In this document: positions 8,559-18,230 of the stretch, in pieces
Numbering within the stretch: position 1 is the first letter of the stretch
How the letters are laid out: the number at the start of each line of letters is the position of its first letter
Assembly: GCA_003140215.1 (NCBI GenBank)
Contig: PLJL01000007.1
Span: 23,980-87,979 of the forward strand
DNA from: Vulcanimicrobiota bacterium
Lineage (GTDB): Bacteria > Vulcanimicrobiota > Vulcanimicrobiia > Vulcanimicrobiales > Vulcanimicrobiaceae
Length of the DNA stretch: 64,000 nucleotides
Direction of reading: 5' to 3'
Program-made: the position numbers and the translations under genes
The notes under the pieces: model-generated
The model's input: the letters and a program-made list of their open reading frames with translations, nothing else
Told to the model about the DNA's origin: nothing
Database searches by the model: none

Positions 8559-9974
8559 TCAGCGGCGACGGTATGCGGCGACGGCGCCGAAGCGGCAAAC
8601 CTCGTCGTATGCGCCGCCCGCGACCTTGGCGCGCACGCGCGGCAGCACGTTCTGTGCGAACGCCGCGTTGGGGTAGTCGTCGGCGACCACCAGGTACTCC
8701 GCGGCGGAGGGGGGATCGTCGCCCAGCACCATCGCCGCCGGCCGGCGGGCCGCGATCGCGGTGTACCACTCGTCGTGCGTCGCGAGCGTTGCGCCGGCGG
8801 GGACGCAGGTGATCGCGGCGCGCGCATCACCCAGGGCGTGATAGGACGGCTTGAGATAGTGCAACGGGTGGAGCGGGCTGAACGCGATCAGCACGATGCA
8901 GGACAGCACGAACGCGACGGTCGTCCAGCGGCGCTGCAGGCTCAGCGTCGCGATCCCGCCGGCGAACGCGAGCAGCAGCCACGGGATCCACAGCGCGGCA
9001 TAGTGCATCCCCATCCGCCACACCAGCCCGCTGTTCGCGAGCAGCACGATGGCGAAGCCCGGAACGGTGAGCCACGCGAGCCGCGAGCGCAGCGGCACGA
9101 ACGCGAGCGGGATCAGCGCTTCGAGGACGTAGGTAAGCCGGCCGAGCGTCAGGATCGCGGCGCCGAACGCCAGCGGGTGGGCGAACGGTGCGAGCAGCAG
9201 TTCCGCCGGCCCGTGGGCGAACGGGTACTCGTAGAAATGCGAGGGCGGCCAGGGCCCGACCCGCGGGAGGACGGCGAAGACGTAGATCGCGGCGGAGATC
9301 GACGCCAGCGCCGCTGAGCCGAGCGCTGCGACGAGCTTTGCGTGGTCGCCGTTGCGCAGCGCGTTCAACCCGACGACCACGGCGACGATCGCCAGCTCGA
9401 GGCACACGTCCTCGCGCAGACCCGCCAGCAACAGCGCGCACACAGCGACCCAGGGCCACGACCGTCGCTGCAGGGCGAGCCACCACCCTAGCGCGAGCAC
9501 CGGCAGCAGCCCCAGGTCGCGGAACTCCCCGAAGCCGACGGCGACCAGTGGCGGGTAAACCAGCGCCACCGCTCCGATGCGGTCGGCGATCCCCGGCTGC
9601 AGTCGGGACCTGGCGAAGCCGCCGCGGGCGATCGCGGCGAGCAGCGGCGCGCAGGCGACCGTTGCCGCGGCCAGGATCGTTTGGAGCACCCACAGGCTGT
9701 GCGTGGCCGCCAGGAAGGGCCATAGGAGCACGAGCGTCGGCGACCAGTGGAAGCGGTAGTGGGTCGTGTGCTCGACCCCGTTGTGCATCCCCCCGAACGC
9801 GTCGAGCACGATCTGGACGAAGGTCCCCGTGTCGGCGCCGTAGCTCCAGTCGAACGCCCGCATCGCGGCCATGGCCGTCAGGACGACGAACGCGACGATG
9901 GTCCCGATCCACAGACCGGAGAGACGGTTGATGCGCACCGGCGGCCGTCGTTCGTCCTCGCCCCGCGAAGTCAT
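8559..9974 (-). CDS. DUF2079-type polytopic membrane protein
   Basis: 471 residues with about ten hydrophobic segments. The features of DUF2079 proteins are present: an early periplasmic loop with DTGTFVQIV...GMHNGVEHTTHYRFHWSPTL (the usual 'H.SP' element), then LREDVCLELAIVAV (the usual REDV/GL element), and a soluble C-terminal domain with ATHDEWYTAIAARRPAAMVL. Members look like GT-C glycosyltransferases without assigned function. The start ATG precedes a short polar N-terminus. Nothing in the neighbourhood indicates a substrate. Confidence 0.85.
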   Translation of the reverse strand: MTSRGEDERRPPVRINRLSGLWIGTIVAFVVLTAMAAMRAFDWSYGADTGTFVQIVLDAFGGMHNGVEHTTHYRFHWSPTLVLLWPFLAATHSLWVLQTILAAATVACAPLLAAIARGGFARSRLQPGIADRIGAVALVYPPLVAVGFGEFRDLGLLPVLALGWWLALQRRSWPWVAVCALLLAGLREDVCLELAIVAVVVGLNALRNGDHAKLVAALGSAALASISAAIYVFAVLPRVGPWPPSHFYEYPFAHGPAELLLAPFAHPLAFGAAILTLGRLTYVLEALIPLAFVPLRSRLAWLTVPGFAIVLLANSGLVWRMGMHYAALWIPWLLLAFAGGIATLSLQRRWTTVAFVLSCIVLIAFSPLHPLHYLKPSYHALGDARAAITCVPAGATLATHDEWYTAIAARRPAAMVLGDDPPSAAEYLVVADDYPNAAFAQNVLPRVRAKVAGGAYDEVCRFGAVAAYRRR

Positions 9975-10092
9975 CGGTGCCGCGGTCGACCGGACTGCTT
10001 AGTGTGGCCCTAGTAATCGAGATACTCGGAGCCTCAAGGCGTCCGACGAGATCGATGCGCGTCTAAAGGAATCCGACGAAGAGGCGGCAGAC

Positions 10093-12762
10093 TCACGGGC
10101 CAATGTTAACGTTGACTGGAATCGCGATCGTTGCGGAGGTGCCGTCGCTGCGACTCGCGACGAGCGAAAGCTGCGGAGCCGACTGACCGACCGGAATAGC
10201 GCTCAACGGGAAGGGAAATGCCGCCTGCCACTGTCCGGCACTGGTTTGTACGAGGCTGATGGTCTGGGTGCCGACCTGAAGCTTCACGGTGTTGGCGTTG
10301 GACGTGGTGACGGCGGCGATGCGCACCGGCATACCATTGGAGACGACCGTCGGCGCGAGCGTGGCGTAGAAGATCTGCACCGGATCGCCAGCGCGAGCGA
10401 AATTGCTCTGCGGCGCTGATCCGAATGTGAACACATTGGTCTGCGCGAATGCGGTCGGCTGCGGGAGCGGTGTCGGCGACGTGGCGAGGACCCCGATTGG
10501 AGTCACTGACAGGAACGGAGTGGGCGTCGGCGCGGGCGCGGTGCCGCGCGAGGCTGCGCCAGCCTGCGTGTGCGGCAACTGTCCACTCGGCGCGGGAAGC
10601 CGCGTGTTCGGCGGCAGGGTCGGCAGCGGTGCGGGCGTCGGGATCGTTCGCAACGCCGGCCCTGGCAAGACCGATGTTCCTGGTTTGACGATGTGGGGAG
10701 TGACCACGATGATGAGCTCGTTGCGCTGCCCTTGCACGCTTTCGTTGCGAAAAACGCGCCCGATCAGCGGCAGATCGCCCAACAGCGGCAGTTTTGTTGT
10801 GGTGCGGGTCTCATTCTCCTGAATCAACCCGCCGATGATGAGCGTCTCGTCGTCGTGCAGGTGCACCGTAGTCTGGGTGTCGCGGGTGCTGATTTGCGGC
10901 ACGCCGTTATTGGTCCCGATCAGACTGTTGACGACCGGGTGCAGCGTGACGTTGATGCCGCCGTCCGGCGTGACCGAGGGGGTGATGTCCAAGGTGACCC
11001 CGGTCTGGAAGCTCTGCACCTGGGTCGTGGCGATCGTGCCGGCGTTCCCGGCCGTGGTGGTCAGGATCGAAATCGTGTCGCCGGCGCGGATCGACGCCGT
11101 CCGTCCGGAGAGCGTTGTGATACGCGGATCGGCGAGCACGCGTCCCTTGCCGTTCTGCACGAGCAGGTTGAGCTGCGCGGTGAAGGAGATCGGCGTGCGG
11201 GTGAGCGCCTGGAATTGCCCAAGGCGACCCTGCGAGCCGTCCGGATTGGGCTGCGCCGGAAGCTCGGTGAAGGTCGTGCTCAGGGCCGCGGTGCCCAGTT
11301 GCAGGCCCAAGTTCTTGGCGACGCTCTCGTCGACTTCGAGCACCTCAGTGTCCAGCACGACCAGCGGCGGCACGATATCGACCTTTTCGATGAATTGCCG
11401 CGCGGAGCGCACGCTGGAGGGCGGCCCCAGCAACGCGATTTGTCCCGGGGTCGGAAGTTGCACGACGCGCACGTCGGGCGTGACGATCTGGAGCGCTTGC
11501 GTGAACGAGGCGACCGCATCAACGCCCCCCTGCGTCAAGCCGGGGATATACGACTTGAGAGTTACTACGTCGCTCGAGCCACTCCCGAAAATGCCGGCTT
11601 GGGCAAGCGGTGCCGCCTGGCCGAACGGCGGGATTGGCGTGCTCTGCGCCGCGTCGAGCTGGCCCACCGCATCAACGATGCGCTGCTGTTGCGCCGCGCT
11701 CGCGGTCACGGCGAGTGCATTCAGCGACGCATCGACGGCCACATCAAGGTCGCGAAAGCTGCGCCTCAGGAGGTCCGCGACCGACGATGCGTCGAGCGTG
11801 CGGATGCGATAGACTTGCGTATAGCGTTCGCCAAAGCTGGGCAGATCCAGTTGAGCCACAAGCGCCTTGCCGCGGGTGACGGCCTCCGGAGGCCCGGAGA
11901 GCACGACCGCGCTCCCGGACACGGCGGCGCGCAGCCCCGGGACCTGTGCCGCGAGCGAGCGCGCTACGTCGCGCGGGGCGCGGCGCAATACCGGCACGGC
12001 CTCTGCGGACACCGTGGCCGGCGGTGGCGACACGTTGGGAGCGTCCAGCGCGGTGACAGCGGACCTGATTTGCAGCATCTCGGCTGGTGCCGCCGTCACC
12101 AGCAGTTGTCTGTCGCCGGCGACGCCGAACCGCGCTTTCGGGAATGCGGCTCTGAGATGCTCGCTCAACTGACCGGCATGCGCGCTTCGGAGCGCTAGCG
12201 CCTCGGTCGTTGGAAGCAAAGGATCGCGGATGTCGAGACCTTGAAGCACGCCACGCATCGCTTGGACGTCGGCTGGAGCGGCGACAACCACAAGGGTATT
12301 GGAGCGCGCATCTGCCCGCAAAGATGCCTGGGGAAACAGCGGTTGAAGCATTGCCGCAGCGCGCTTCGCCGTTACAACTGAAAGGGCGATCACGACCGGC
12401 GCAATCGCATCACTGCGCGCGCCGCCTGCCACGATATCGACCCTGTAGATCCCATGCTGCAAGTGGTACCCGGCGCCCAACGGCTCAAGAACCGCGTGCA
12501 GCGCCTGCGCCAGCGTCACGCGGTGCAATTCGACCGTGACGTATCCATTGACACCATCGCCGACCGTGATGTTCGCGCCGGCGTCGCGCGCCAGCCGCAT
12601 GAGAACCGCCCGCACCGGCTCATTCCGTGCGTGCAGTGTGACCCGAAAGCCGACTACATTCTGCGCCGAAGCCGCGGTCGCCGATTCGATCGGCAGCGTC
12701 ACAGTTGCGCTCACACAAAGAGTCGCGATGAAAACACTTCGATGCGCGACTTGCAGATTCAC
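10093..12762 (-). CDS. Secretin (GspD/PilQ-like outer-membrane channel)
   Basis: 889 residues from the GTG at 12762. The open frame continues about 100 codons upstream, but a near-consensus promoter at 12799-12827 places the transcript start downstream of that. N-terminal signal (HRSVFIATLCVSATVTLP...A), then an N0/STN-like domain (FRVTLHARNEPVRAVLMRLAR...), three or four secretin N-modules, and the channel domain with VLADPRITTLSGRTASIRAG, GVTLDITPSVTPDG and the end signature LPLLGDLPLIGRVFRNES...NELIIVVTPHIV. A Pro-rich linker and a C-terminal Ig-like domain (about 110 residues) follow, which is unusual. No ATPase, pilin or inner-membrane partner gene is nearby. Confidence 0.92.
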   Translation of the reverse strand: MNLQVAHRSVFIATLCVSATVTLPIESATAASAQNVVGFRVTLHARNEPVRAVLMRLARDAGANITVGDGVNGYVTVELHRVTLAQALHAVLEPLGAGYHLQHGIYRVDIVAGGARSDAIAPVVIALSVVTAKRAAAMLQPLFPQASLRADARSNTLVVVAAPADVQAMRGVLQGLDIRDPLLPTTEALALRSAHAGQLSEHLRAAFPKARFGVAGDRQLLVTAAPAEMLQIRSAVTALDAPNVSPPPATVSAEAVPVLRRAPRDVARSLAAQVPGLRAAVSGSAVVLSGPPEAVTRGKALVAQLDLPSFGERYTQVYRIRTLDASSVADLLRRSFRDLDVAVDASLNALAVTASAAQQQRIVDAVGQLDAAQSTPIPPFGQAAPLAQAGIFGSGSSDVVTLKSYIPGLTQGGVDAVASFTQALQIVTPDVRVVQLPTPGQIALLGPPSSVRSARQFIEKVDIVPPLVVLDTEVLEVDESVAKNLGLQLGTAALSTTFTELPAQPNPDGSQGRLGQFQALTRTPISFTAQLNLLVQNGKGRVLADPRITTLSGRTASIRAGDTISILTTTAGNAGTIATTQVQSFQTGVTLDITPSVTPDGGINVTLHPVVNSLIGTNNGVPQISTRDTQTTVHLHDDETLIIGGLIQENETRTTTKLPLLGDLPLIGRVFRNESVQGQRNELIIVVTPHIVKPGTSVLPGPALRTIPTPAPLPTLPPNTRLPAPSGQLPHTQAGAASRGTAPAPTPTPFLSVTPIGVLATSPTPLPQPTAFAQTNVFTFGSAPQSNFARAGDPVQIFYATLAPTVVSNGMPVRIAAVTTSNANTVKLQVGTQTISLVQTSAGQWQAAFPFPLSAIPVGQSAPQLSLVASRSDGTSATIAIPVNVNIGP

Positions 12763-12798
12763 GGTCGCCCTACTTGACAGCCCTAGCTTTGAGGGGTA

Positions 12799-12827
12799 AG
12801 TATAGCCACTGGGTGTTGATCGGTCAA
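12799..12827 (-). promoter_or_regulatory. Sigma70-type promoter of the secretin gene
   Basis: On the minus strand TTGACC (12827-12822) and TATACT (12804-12799) are separated by exactly 17 bases. The predicted transcript start near 12792 leaves a leader of about 30 bases before the GTG at 12762 and excludes the upstream part of the open frame. Confidence 0.8.
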
Positions 12828-13252
12828 GGAAAACCCAATCGACGATTGGTCCTTGACCGCACGCGCGCTGGGTCTGTAGCCCTATCCAATGCGATAAGGG
12901 CCCGATTTCGCATAGAGTTTTGCGCTGGTGTTGGCCAGTCTGTTTGGACGTGCCCTGATGGAGGCGTTTTTTCACGCCGTAATCCCGGGTAGAGCGGCTG
13001 CGGCATCCGCGCCGTTGCGCGACCACGGCGTGAGTTGGAACGACGATCGAGACGCTCGTCACGACCCGATACTGACGCGCATTGCGACGGTGGCGACGAG
13101 AGCGCTGTTGTCAGAAGTCTTCGCGCCGAGCATAGACTGCTACCGAGTCCGAGGCTCGGTTCAATTTCCCAAAAATGACACCGTTCGTGACGGCGAGCTG
13201 ATTCTGGGGCCGCCACGTGACAACCTTACTGACGACGGGGAAGGTTAGGGAT
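12828..13252. other. Divergent intergenic region between secretin and RHS genes
   Basis: About 425 bases with no convincing gene. The left end carries the secretin promoter. The right end, GGGAAGGTTAGGGAT before 13253, provides a ribosome-binding site for the YD-repeat gene. I see no clear second promoter, only a weak TTGTCA element near 13108. Confidence 0.5.
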
Positions 13253-16200
13253 ATGCGCTCTCTTATGGCGGGCTTTTTAGCAGCGGCCTCTTTTTTGTTA
13301 TCAGTAGGGCCGACGCCCGCGTTGGCGCGACGCTCCGGCATGCCGAGTGATCCGGCCGGGGTTCCGATTTTCGAGCATCGTAAGCTCCCGATTGTCCCCC
13401 CCTCACGGCCCGGATCTGCTCTCGGGTTTCGGGTCGGCGGCCTATCGATGGCGCCATCGTTTCCGATAAGAAAGTCGAGTCGAGCAGCCTTCCGCCCCGG
13501 CAGCGTCCGCTACCATTCCATTGCCGTACCGGGTCCGATCGACCCATTTCTGCAACGCGTCGACATGCCGAGTGGAAGCGGCAGGCGTTTGAACTCCTCA
13601 CCTGCAAGGCCGTCCTCGGTGCGCCGGCCGCTGCAGGCCACAGTCGATAGTAGCGCGCCGTCGTTCCTCGGAATAAAGCCGTGGTTCGCGATGGTAACGA
13701 CCCCTCTTTTCGGGCAAGTTGGCGAAGTTCGGCTGAACGTCGCGAGTGGCAATATGGTCACGATAGAGAAGGACCTGGCGTTCCCATTCCGAGGAACGGA
13801 AATCGCGCTGACTCGATATCACAACTCTCAATCAGCGGTCAACGTCACCACGCCGAGACGGTCGATGTTCGGCAACGGGTGGTCGTCCGAACTGGACCAG
13901 CACCTCCAGCCGAACACGTCCGGGGGCATCAGTTACTTCGATGATAGTGGCGCCCGCTGGGACTTTACACCGGGCAGCGGGGGAACATGGATTTCACCGC
14001 CGGGCTTGAGCGCGAGCCTGCAGTACTATGCACCAGGCAATCAATATTGGCTCACCGATGTGCGCGGTACCGTTACAATCTTCGCGTCACCGCTGACATG
14101 CCCAGTGCCGGTTAGCATGTGTGGCCGTCCAATCTCCATCAATCCGCGGTGGGGCCTTTGGACATATACCATAAGCTACACGTTCGCGCCGAACTCTTCG
14201 GGTACTTTGGACGACATGCAGCAGGTGGATCTGGCTACCGATTACGGCGACCACTTAACGCTCGCGCTCGGGAACGGAAACGGTCATCATCTCGTGACGG
14301 ATGCGTACTTAACGCCGTCAGGCTCGTCGCAGAGCAAGCACGTCGTGTACGGCTACGATTCCACTGGAAACATGATCTACGTGAGCCGTCCAGGCAACGA
14401 TTCGGCTACGTCGCTCAGCCACACCATCACGTATTGGGGCGGGACGCAGACTATCCAAACGATTACGAGCCCGATCTACGACACCTCGTGGGCCGCTCAT
14501 GGCGGCCGCCGGGTGTTCTTCTACGACGGCAGCGTGCCGCAGCGCGTCACGGAAATTGACGACAACGCCGAGGTGAACCTCGCGCCGCAGGACGGCTTCT
14601 CCAACTCCTACGTCAATCCGGGTGCTCCAACCGGTACCGTTGACTATCACGACACTCAATTCAACTATAGAAACAGTGGTGAGACGGACGTAACGACGAC
14701 GGACGGCCTCAGCGAGGTGTACTACATCGACACCTCATCCGAGCACCGCCCATACTACGTTGCCCGCTACTCGAACGGAGCATGGAACACATTGTCGTGG
14801 ACGTTCGATTCGTCGAATCATGTCTCCGCCGTAAATCGGCCCGAGCTCGGCGGCTGGGTGTCTTACCAATTTGATGCGAGCGGGTTTGTAACGCGCACTA
14901 CCTACCCGACGATCGCGTACAATGGAGGTTCGGCGACTCCCACCAGTGAATCGCTGTACGACAGTTACGGACATCTGTTGGCGTTTTGCGACGCGCAGTG
15001 GGTCCACGACCACGGCGGCGAAGGGCTGTCTCAAAACATTTGCTCGGCAACGAGCTCGGGCGCTTGGTCATATACCTACGCGAACATGTGGCTGGGGGTC
15101 CCGGAACTCACCACGGTAACGCACCCGAGCGGCGCGACGGTTACGTTTGGATATGACATCTCGTCCGAAGGTGGCAGCGATTACGCTCTGCCGACGTCGA
15201 TAACCGGCACTCAGACGCAGCAGTTCGACAGCACCTTTGTCACGCCGTCGACCTCGATCAGATACGACGGGCACGGGCGCGTGACGTGGCACGCCGTTGG
15301 GGGCAGCGAAGGCCAGACATTTACGTACGACGCCTTCGGCCGCGTGATTCAAGAGACGGATGCAGACGGGGTACCGCGCTACAACGCCTACAACGCGGAC
15401 GATTCCGTGACGTATACCGAGAACTATCTCCAGCACTTCTACGATCAGTACTACTCTCCGACATACATGACGTCATATCGGCACGACGGAGACGGCAACT
15501 TGGTTGGATTCACCGATAATGTCGCTGGGGCTCCGGCGGTAACGTCGTATTACTATGATGGTGTGGGGCGGCAAGTCGAGGTCGTGCAACCCGCAACCGG
15601 AGGAGTGCCCGATTCCTCGCGTTTCGTTTACGACTCCAGCAAGGGACACCAGATCATGTCCGCGAGCGGGGTAGCGCTGACGCCTCACGGAGGCTTGTTT
15701 GCTCGCCAGAGATACGTGAATTCAACCTGGGTCGATACCAATCTCAGAGAGGACGACACGTTAGGGCGGCCGGACGCCACGTGGTCGTTTGCTGTTTGTA
15801 ATTCTGGGTCCGGGTCTACGTTGTGTCCGAACACCGCACTCAAGACGACCTTAACATATTCGCCAGCGACGACGTTTCTCACGTCGACGACGAACGCGCT
15901 CCAGCAAACGCGCTGGTTCTCGTACGACCCATCGGCCCATGTGTCGCAGATATCGTTTTCGGACGGGGTCACACCGGCATACAGTTACGGATATGACCTT
16001 AGCGATCGGGTTGTGAGCGCGTCGACGTCCGGGATCAGCGGGCAATATCAGTACGCGTATACCGGTGGCCGACTGATGCAGAAGACCGAACCCTCTGGTT
16101 CGTGGTTGCGGTACACGTACAACCCGGACGGCAACGTCAGCAGTGTCAAGGCATCGGATATTGATTCGAGCAACCCAATCTTGAGCTACGCATACAGCGG

Positions 16201-17980
16201 GAGTGGCCGTACTACGGATGCGAGAGTGCAACTCGCGGGGGCCGTTTCGGACTTCAGGTACAGCTATACGGCAGCAGGCCGGCTGTCGACGATCACCGAT
16301 CCCGGCCAGACAGCATCGACGACAAGTCTTAGTTACGGCGCAGACGGCGGCCCAAGCGCAGTAACTATGCCGCAAGGTCAGTACTACGGTCTGTTTTGGA
16401 ACTTCCAGAATAACCTCAGCCAATACCACGGCTACGGAGGCGAAATTGTAAATCTCGGATACGACGCCGGCGGCCACATGGTTTCGGAGAATTTTATCCA
16501 GAACCCCTCCAGCTGGCCGGGGTTCACCGGGACGGTGCAGGCCGGTACATTCGTCTCCCCGGGTATGAACTATGACGCGCGCAATGGGGCCGTCTTCCGC
16601 ACTTCTGATGATAGTTCAGATGTTGCGTACACCTACGACAATAGCCTACGGCTATTACAGATCTCGGGCTATGGACCAAATGGTCAGTTCTCGAAGACAA
16701 ACACGTTCGACTCGGAAAACCACCTCACGGGCTCGACGGTAAGTAATTTGAACTATGCAAAGCCTACTGCGAGTTATTGCGGAGCGACAAGCGGAGCCGG
16801 CGGCGTTGGCGCCGGAGGAACTCTGGGCGTGACCTATACGTGGGACGTCGAGGGAAAGCCAGTCCGACGGCGCGCGAGCACCTACAATAGCTCATACAAC
16901 GAGTCGCTTCATTGGAGCGGCGATACGCTGCTGTACACGAAGAACGAGGTAACCGGCGCTGTCGACAACATCAAGCTAGGTTTCGGCGAGGCGTTCGGCG
17001 GCCGGCTCTATGCGTATGACCGCGATCCGATTGGCGGCGTTGCCAGCACGCACACTTCTCCGACCGCGTTCGATTCGTGGCGGCCTGCGGATCCGTTCCT
17101 GCAGAACTGCCTATCGCCCTTGGCGCCTCCTTCTACGGCAGGGTACGTGCCGCTCGCTCCGCCAATACAAAGCACGGGCACCAGCGGTCTCTTCGACGGT
17201 GTGAACGTACTGCAAGGCGATCGCCCATACGAGCTGTTGAGCAAGACGATGGGCGCTCTTGATCCTCTCGTCGATTTTGGCGGGACGTCGTTCAGCTTTG
17301 CGGACAACGCGCCAAATCGGTTTGGCGACCCCACTGGGAACTTCTGCCAGGCGCTAGCGGCATCAACCCATGTCGTCTGGGACGGCAATCGGTGGGTGGT
17401 CTTGGATGCCTGTGGCAACAACCTCGGACCCTATAATCCGGCTGGCCCGCCGGGCTTTGTCGGGTTGAATTGGAACGGCCCACAAGGTCCGATCAGAGGC
17501 GGCGGCGGCGGTGGGCTGAAACTGAGCGGTGGTTTGCCAAAGATGCCGTGCATAATCCCGAAGGCCTACAACTACGTCACCGCAGGCGGCGATGTCGCGC
17601 TCATAAAGGGGGTCGGTGTTTCGGTGCAGATCTCAAGCAATGGAACAGTGTTCGTCACGGTGTCGGCCTCAGCAGGCGCAGACTTACATGCGAATTTCGG
17701 AATCGGACATCAAGCCGTCCCGCCTGGCGGTAGCGTAGACGAGGCGATGCGCGGAAATCAAACGTCCATTGGACTCGCGGTCCCGATTCGCGGGCCCTAC
17801 GGCCTTTACGGACAGGTGTCCCAGGACTCAACGCTAGCGTTCAGCTTTGAGTACGGACCCTCGCTAGGAGCTGGCGTATACGGCGCGGGAACATCCACGG
17901 CCATGTTCAACCCGCCGCCAGAACCCGCAATCTTCCGAGACGTTCCTTGGCTGAAAGACCTTTTCTGTGCCAATAGGTGA
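13253..17980 (+). CDS. RHS/YD-repeat secreted protein
   Basis: 1575 residues from the ATG at 13253, chosen because a Sec-type signal (MRSLMAGFLAAASFLLSVG...ALA) starts there behind a good ribosome-binding site. A DUF6531-like entry (GEVRLNVASGNMVTIEKDLAFP) comes at about residue 165, followed by many YD repeats (YDSTGNM, YDGVGRQVEVVQP, YNPDGNVSSV). The core closes with NRFGDPTGNF near residue 1365. The last ~210 residues are a Gly-rich linker and a beta-rich domain without a toxin motif I know. RHS proteins form a shell around a C-terminal effector or act as surface proteins. Divergent from the secretin gene; a small membrane protein gene overlaps its end. Confidence 0.93.
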   Translation: MRSLMAGFLAAASFLLSVGPTPALARRSGMPSDPAGVPIFEHRKLPIVPPSRPGSALGFRVGGLSMAPSFPIRKSSRAAFRPGSVRYHSIAVPGPIDPFLQRVDMPSGSGRRLNSSPARPSSVRRPLQATVDSSAPSFLGIKPWFAMVTTPLFGQVGEVRLNVASGNMVTIEKDLAFPFRGTEIALTRYHNSQSAVNVTTPRRSMFGNGWSSELDQHLQPNTSGGISYFDDSGARWDFTPGSGGTWISPPGLSASLQYYAPGNQYWLTDVRGTVTIFASPLTCPVPVSMCGRPISINPRWGLWTYTISYTFAPNSSGTLDDMQQVDLATDYGDHLTLALGNGNGHHLVTDAYLTPSGSSQSKHVVYGYDSTGNMIYVSRPGNDSATSLSHTITYWGGTQTIQTITSPIYDTSWAAHGGRRVFFYDGSVPQRVTEIDDNAEVNLAPQDGFSNSYVNPGAPTGTVDYHDTQFNYRNSGETDVTTTDGLSEVYYIDTSSEHRPYYVARYSNGAWNTLSWTFDSSNHVSAVNRPELGGWVSYQFDASGFVTRTTYPTIAYNGGSATPTSESLYDSYGHLLAFCDAQWVHDHGGEGLSQNICSATSSGAWSYTYANMWLGVPELTTVTHPSGATVTFGYDISSEGGSDYALPTSITGTQTQQFDSTFVTPSTSIRYDGHGRVTWHAVGGSEGQTFTYDAFGRVIQETDADGVPRYNAYNADDSVTYTENYLQHFYDQYYSPTYMTSYRHDGDGNLVGFTDNVAGAPAVTSYYYDGVGRQVEVVQPATGGVPDSSRFVYDSSKGHQIMSASGVALTPHGGLFARQRYVNSTWVDTNLREDDTLGRPDATWSFAVCNSGSGSTLCPNTALKTTLTYSPATTFLTSTTNALQQTRWFSYDPSAHVSQISFSDGVTPAYSYGYDLSDRVVSASTSGISGQYQYAYTGGRLMQKTEPSGSWLRYTYNPDGNVSSVKASDIDSSNPILSYAYSGSGRTTDARVQLAGAVSDFRYSYTAAGRLSTITDPGQTASTTSLSYGADGGPSAVTMPQGQYYGLFWNFQNNLSQYHGYGGEIVNLGYDAGGHMVSENFIQNPSSWPGFTGTVQAGTFVSPGMNYDARNGAVFRTSDDSSDVAYTYDNSLRLLQISGYGPNGQFSKTNTFDSENHLTGSTVSNLNYAKPTASYCGATSGAGGVGAGGTLGVTYTWDVEGKPVRRRASTYNSSYNESLHWSGDTLLYTKNEVTGAVDNIKLGFGEAFGGRLYAYDRDPIGGVASTHTSPTAFDSWRPADPFLQNCLSPLAPPSTAGYVPLAPPIQSTGTSGLFDGVNVLQGDRPYELLSKTMGALDPLVDFGGTSFSFADNAPNRFGDPTGNFCQALAASTHVVWDGNRWVVLDACGNNLGPYNPAGPPGFVGLNWNGPQGPIRGGGGGGLKLSGGLPKMPCIIPKAYNYVTAGGDVALIKGVGVSVQISSNGTVFVTVSASAGADLHANFGIGHQAVPPGGSVDEAMRGNQTSIGLAVPIRGPYGLYGQVSQDSTLAFSFEYGPSLGAGVYGAGTSTAMFNPPPEPAIFRDVPWLKDLFCANR

Positions 17981-18230
17981 ACTTGGACCGATCGCGGGCG
18001 GCGTAGTGTCGCTCGCGATCGGTCTGATGCTGATCGGCTATAGGCGAGCCCTGGCGGACCTTGTCGTCTATCGTGGGCCGGATGGCCCCCTGAAGCAATT
18101 GTTCGACTATGCGGAAGTGAGTTGCGACCGCCCACACGGTGCAGTGTCGGGCTTTGTTATGCTTGGAAGCCTCGCCGTGTTGTTTGGCGCCTATATGATT
18201 TGGGGCTCACTTGCGTACGGGGGAGTCTAA
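17967..18230 (+). CDS. Small two-helix membrane protein after the RHS gene
   Basis: 87 residues from a GTG that lies 14 bases before the end of the RHS gene. Two hydrophobic segments are visible (GPIAGGVVSLAIGLMLIGY and GFVMLGSLAVLFGAYMIWGSLAYG) with a charged loop between them. No family is recognised. The position, directly overlapping the 3' end of an RHS gene, is where cognate immunity genes are usually found, so an immunity role is possible but only inferred. The next gene overlaps its end. Confidence 0.6.
   Translation: MPIGELGPIAGGVVSLAIGLMLIGYRRALADLVVYRGPDGPLKQLFDYAEVSCDRPHGAVSGFVMLGSLAVLFGAYMIWGSLAYGGV

Noticed and set aside
12763..13062. 100-residue N-terminal extension of the secretin
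   Set aside because: A near-consensus promoter lies inside it, and the signal peptide begins at 12762.
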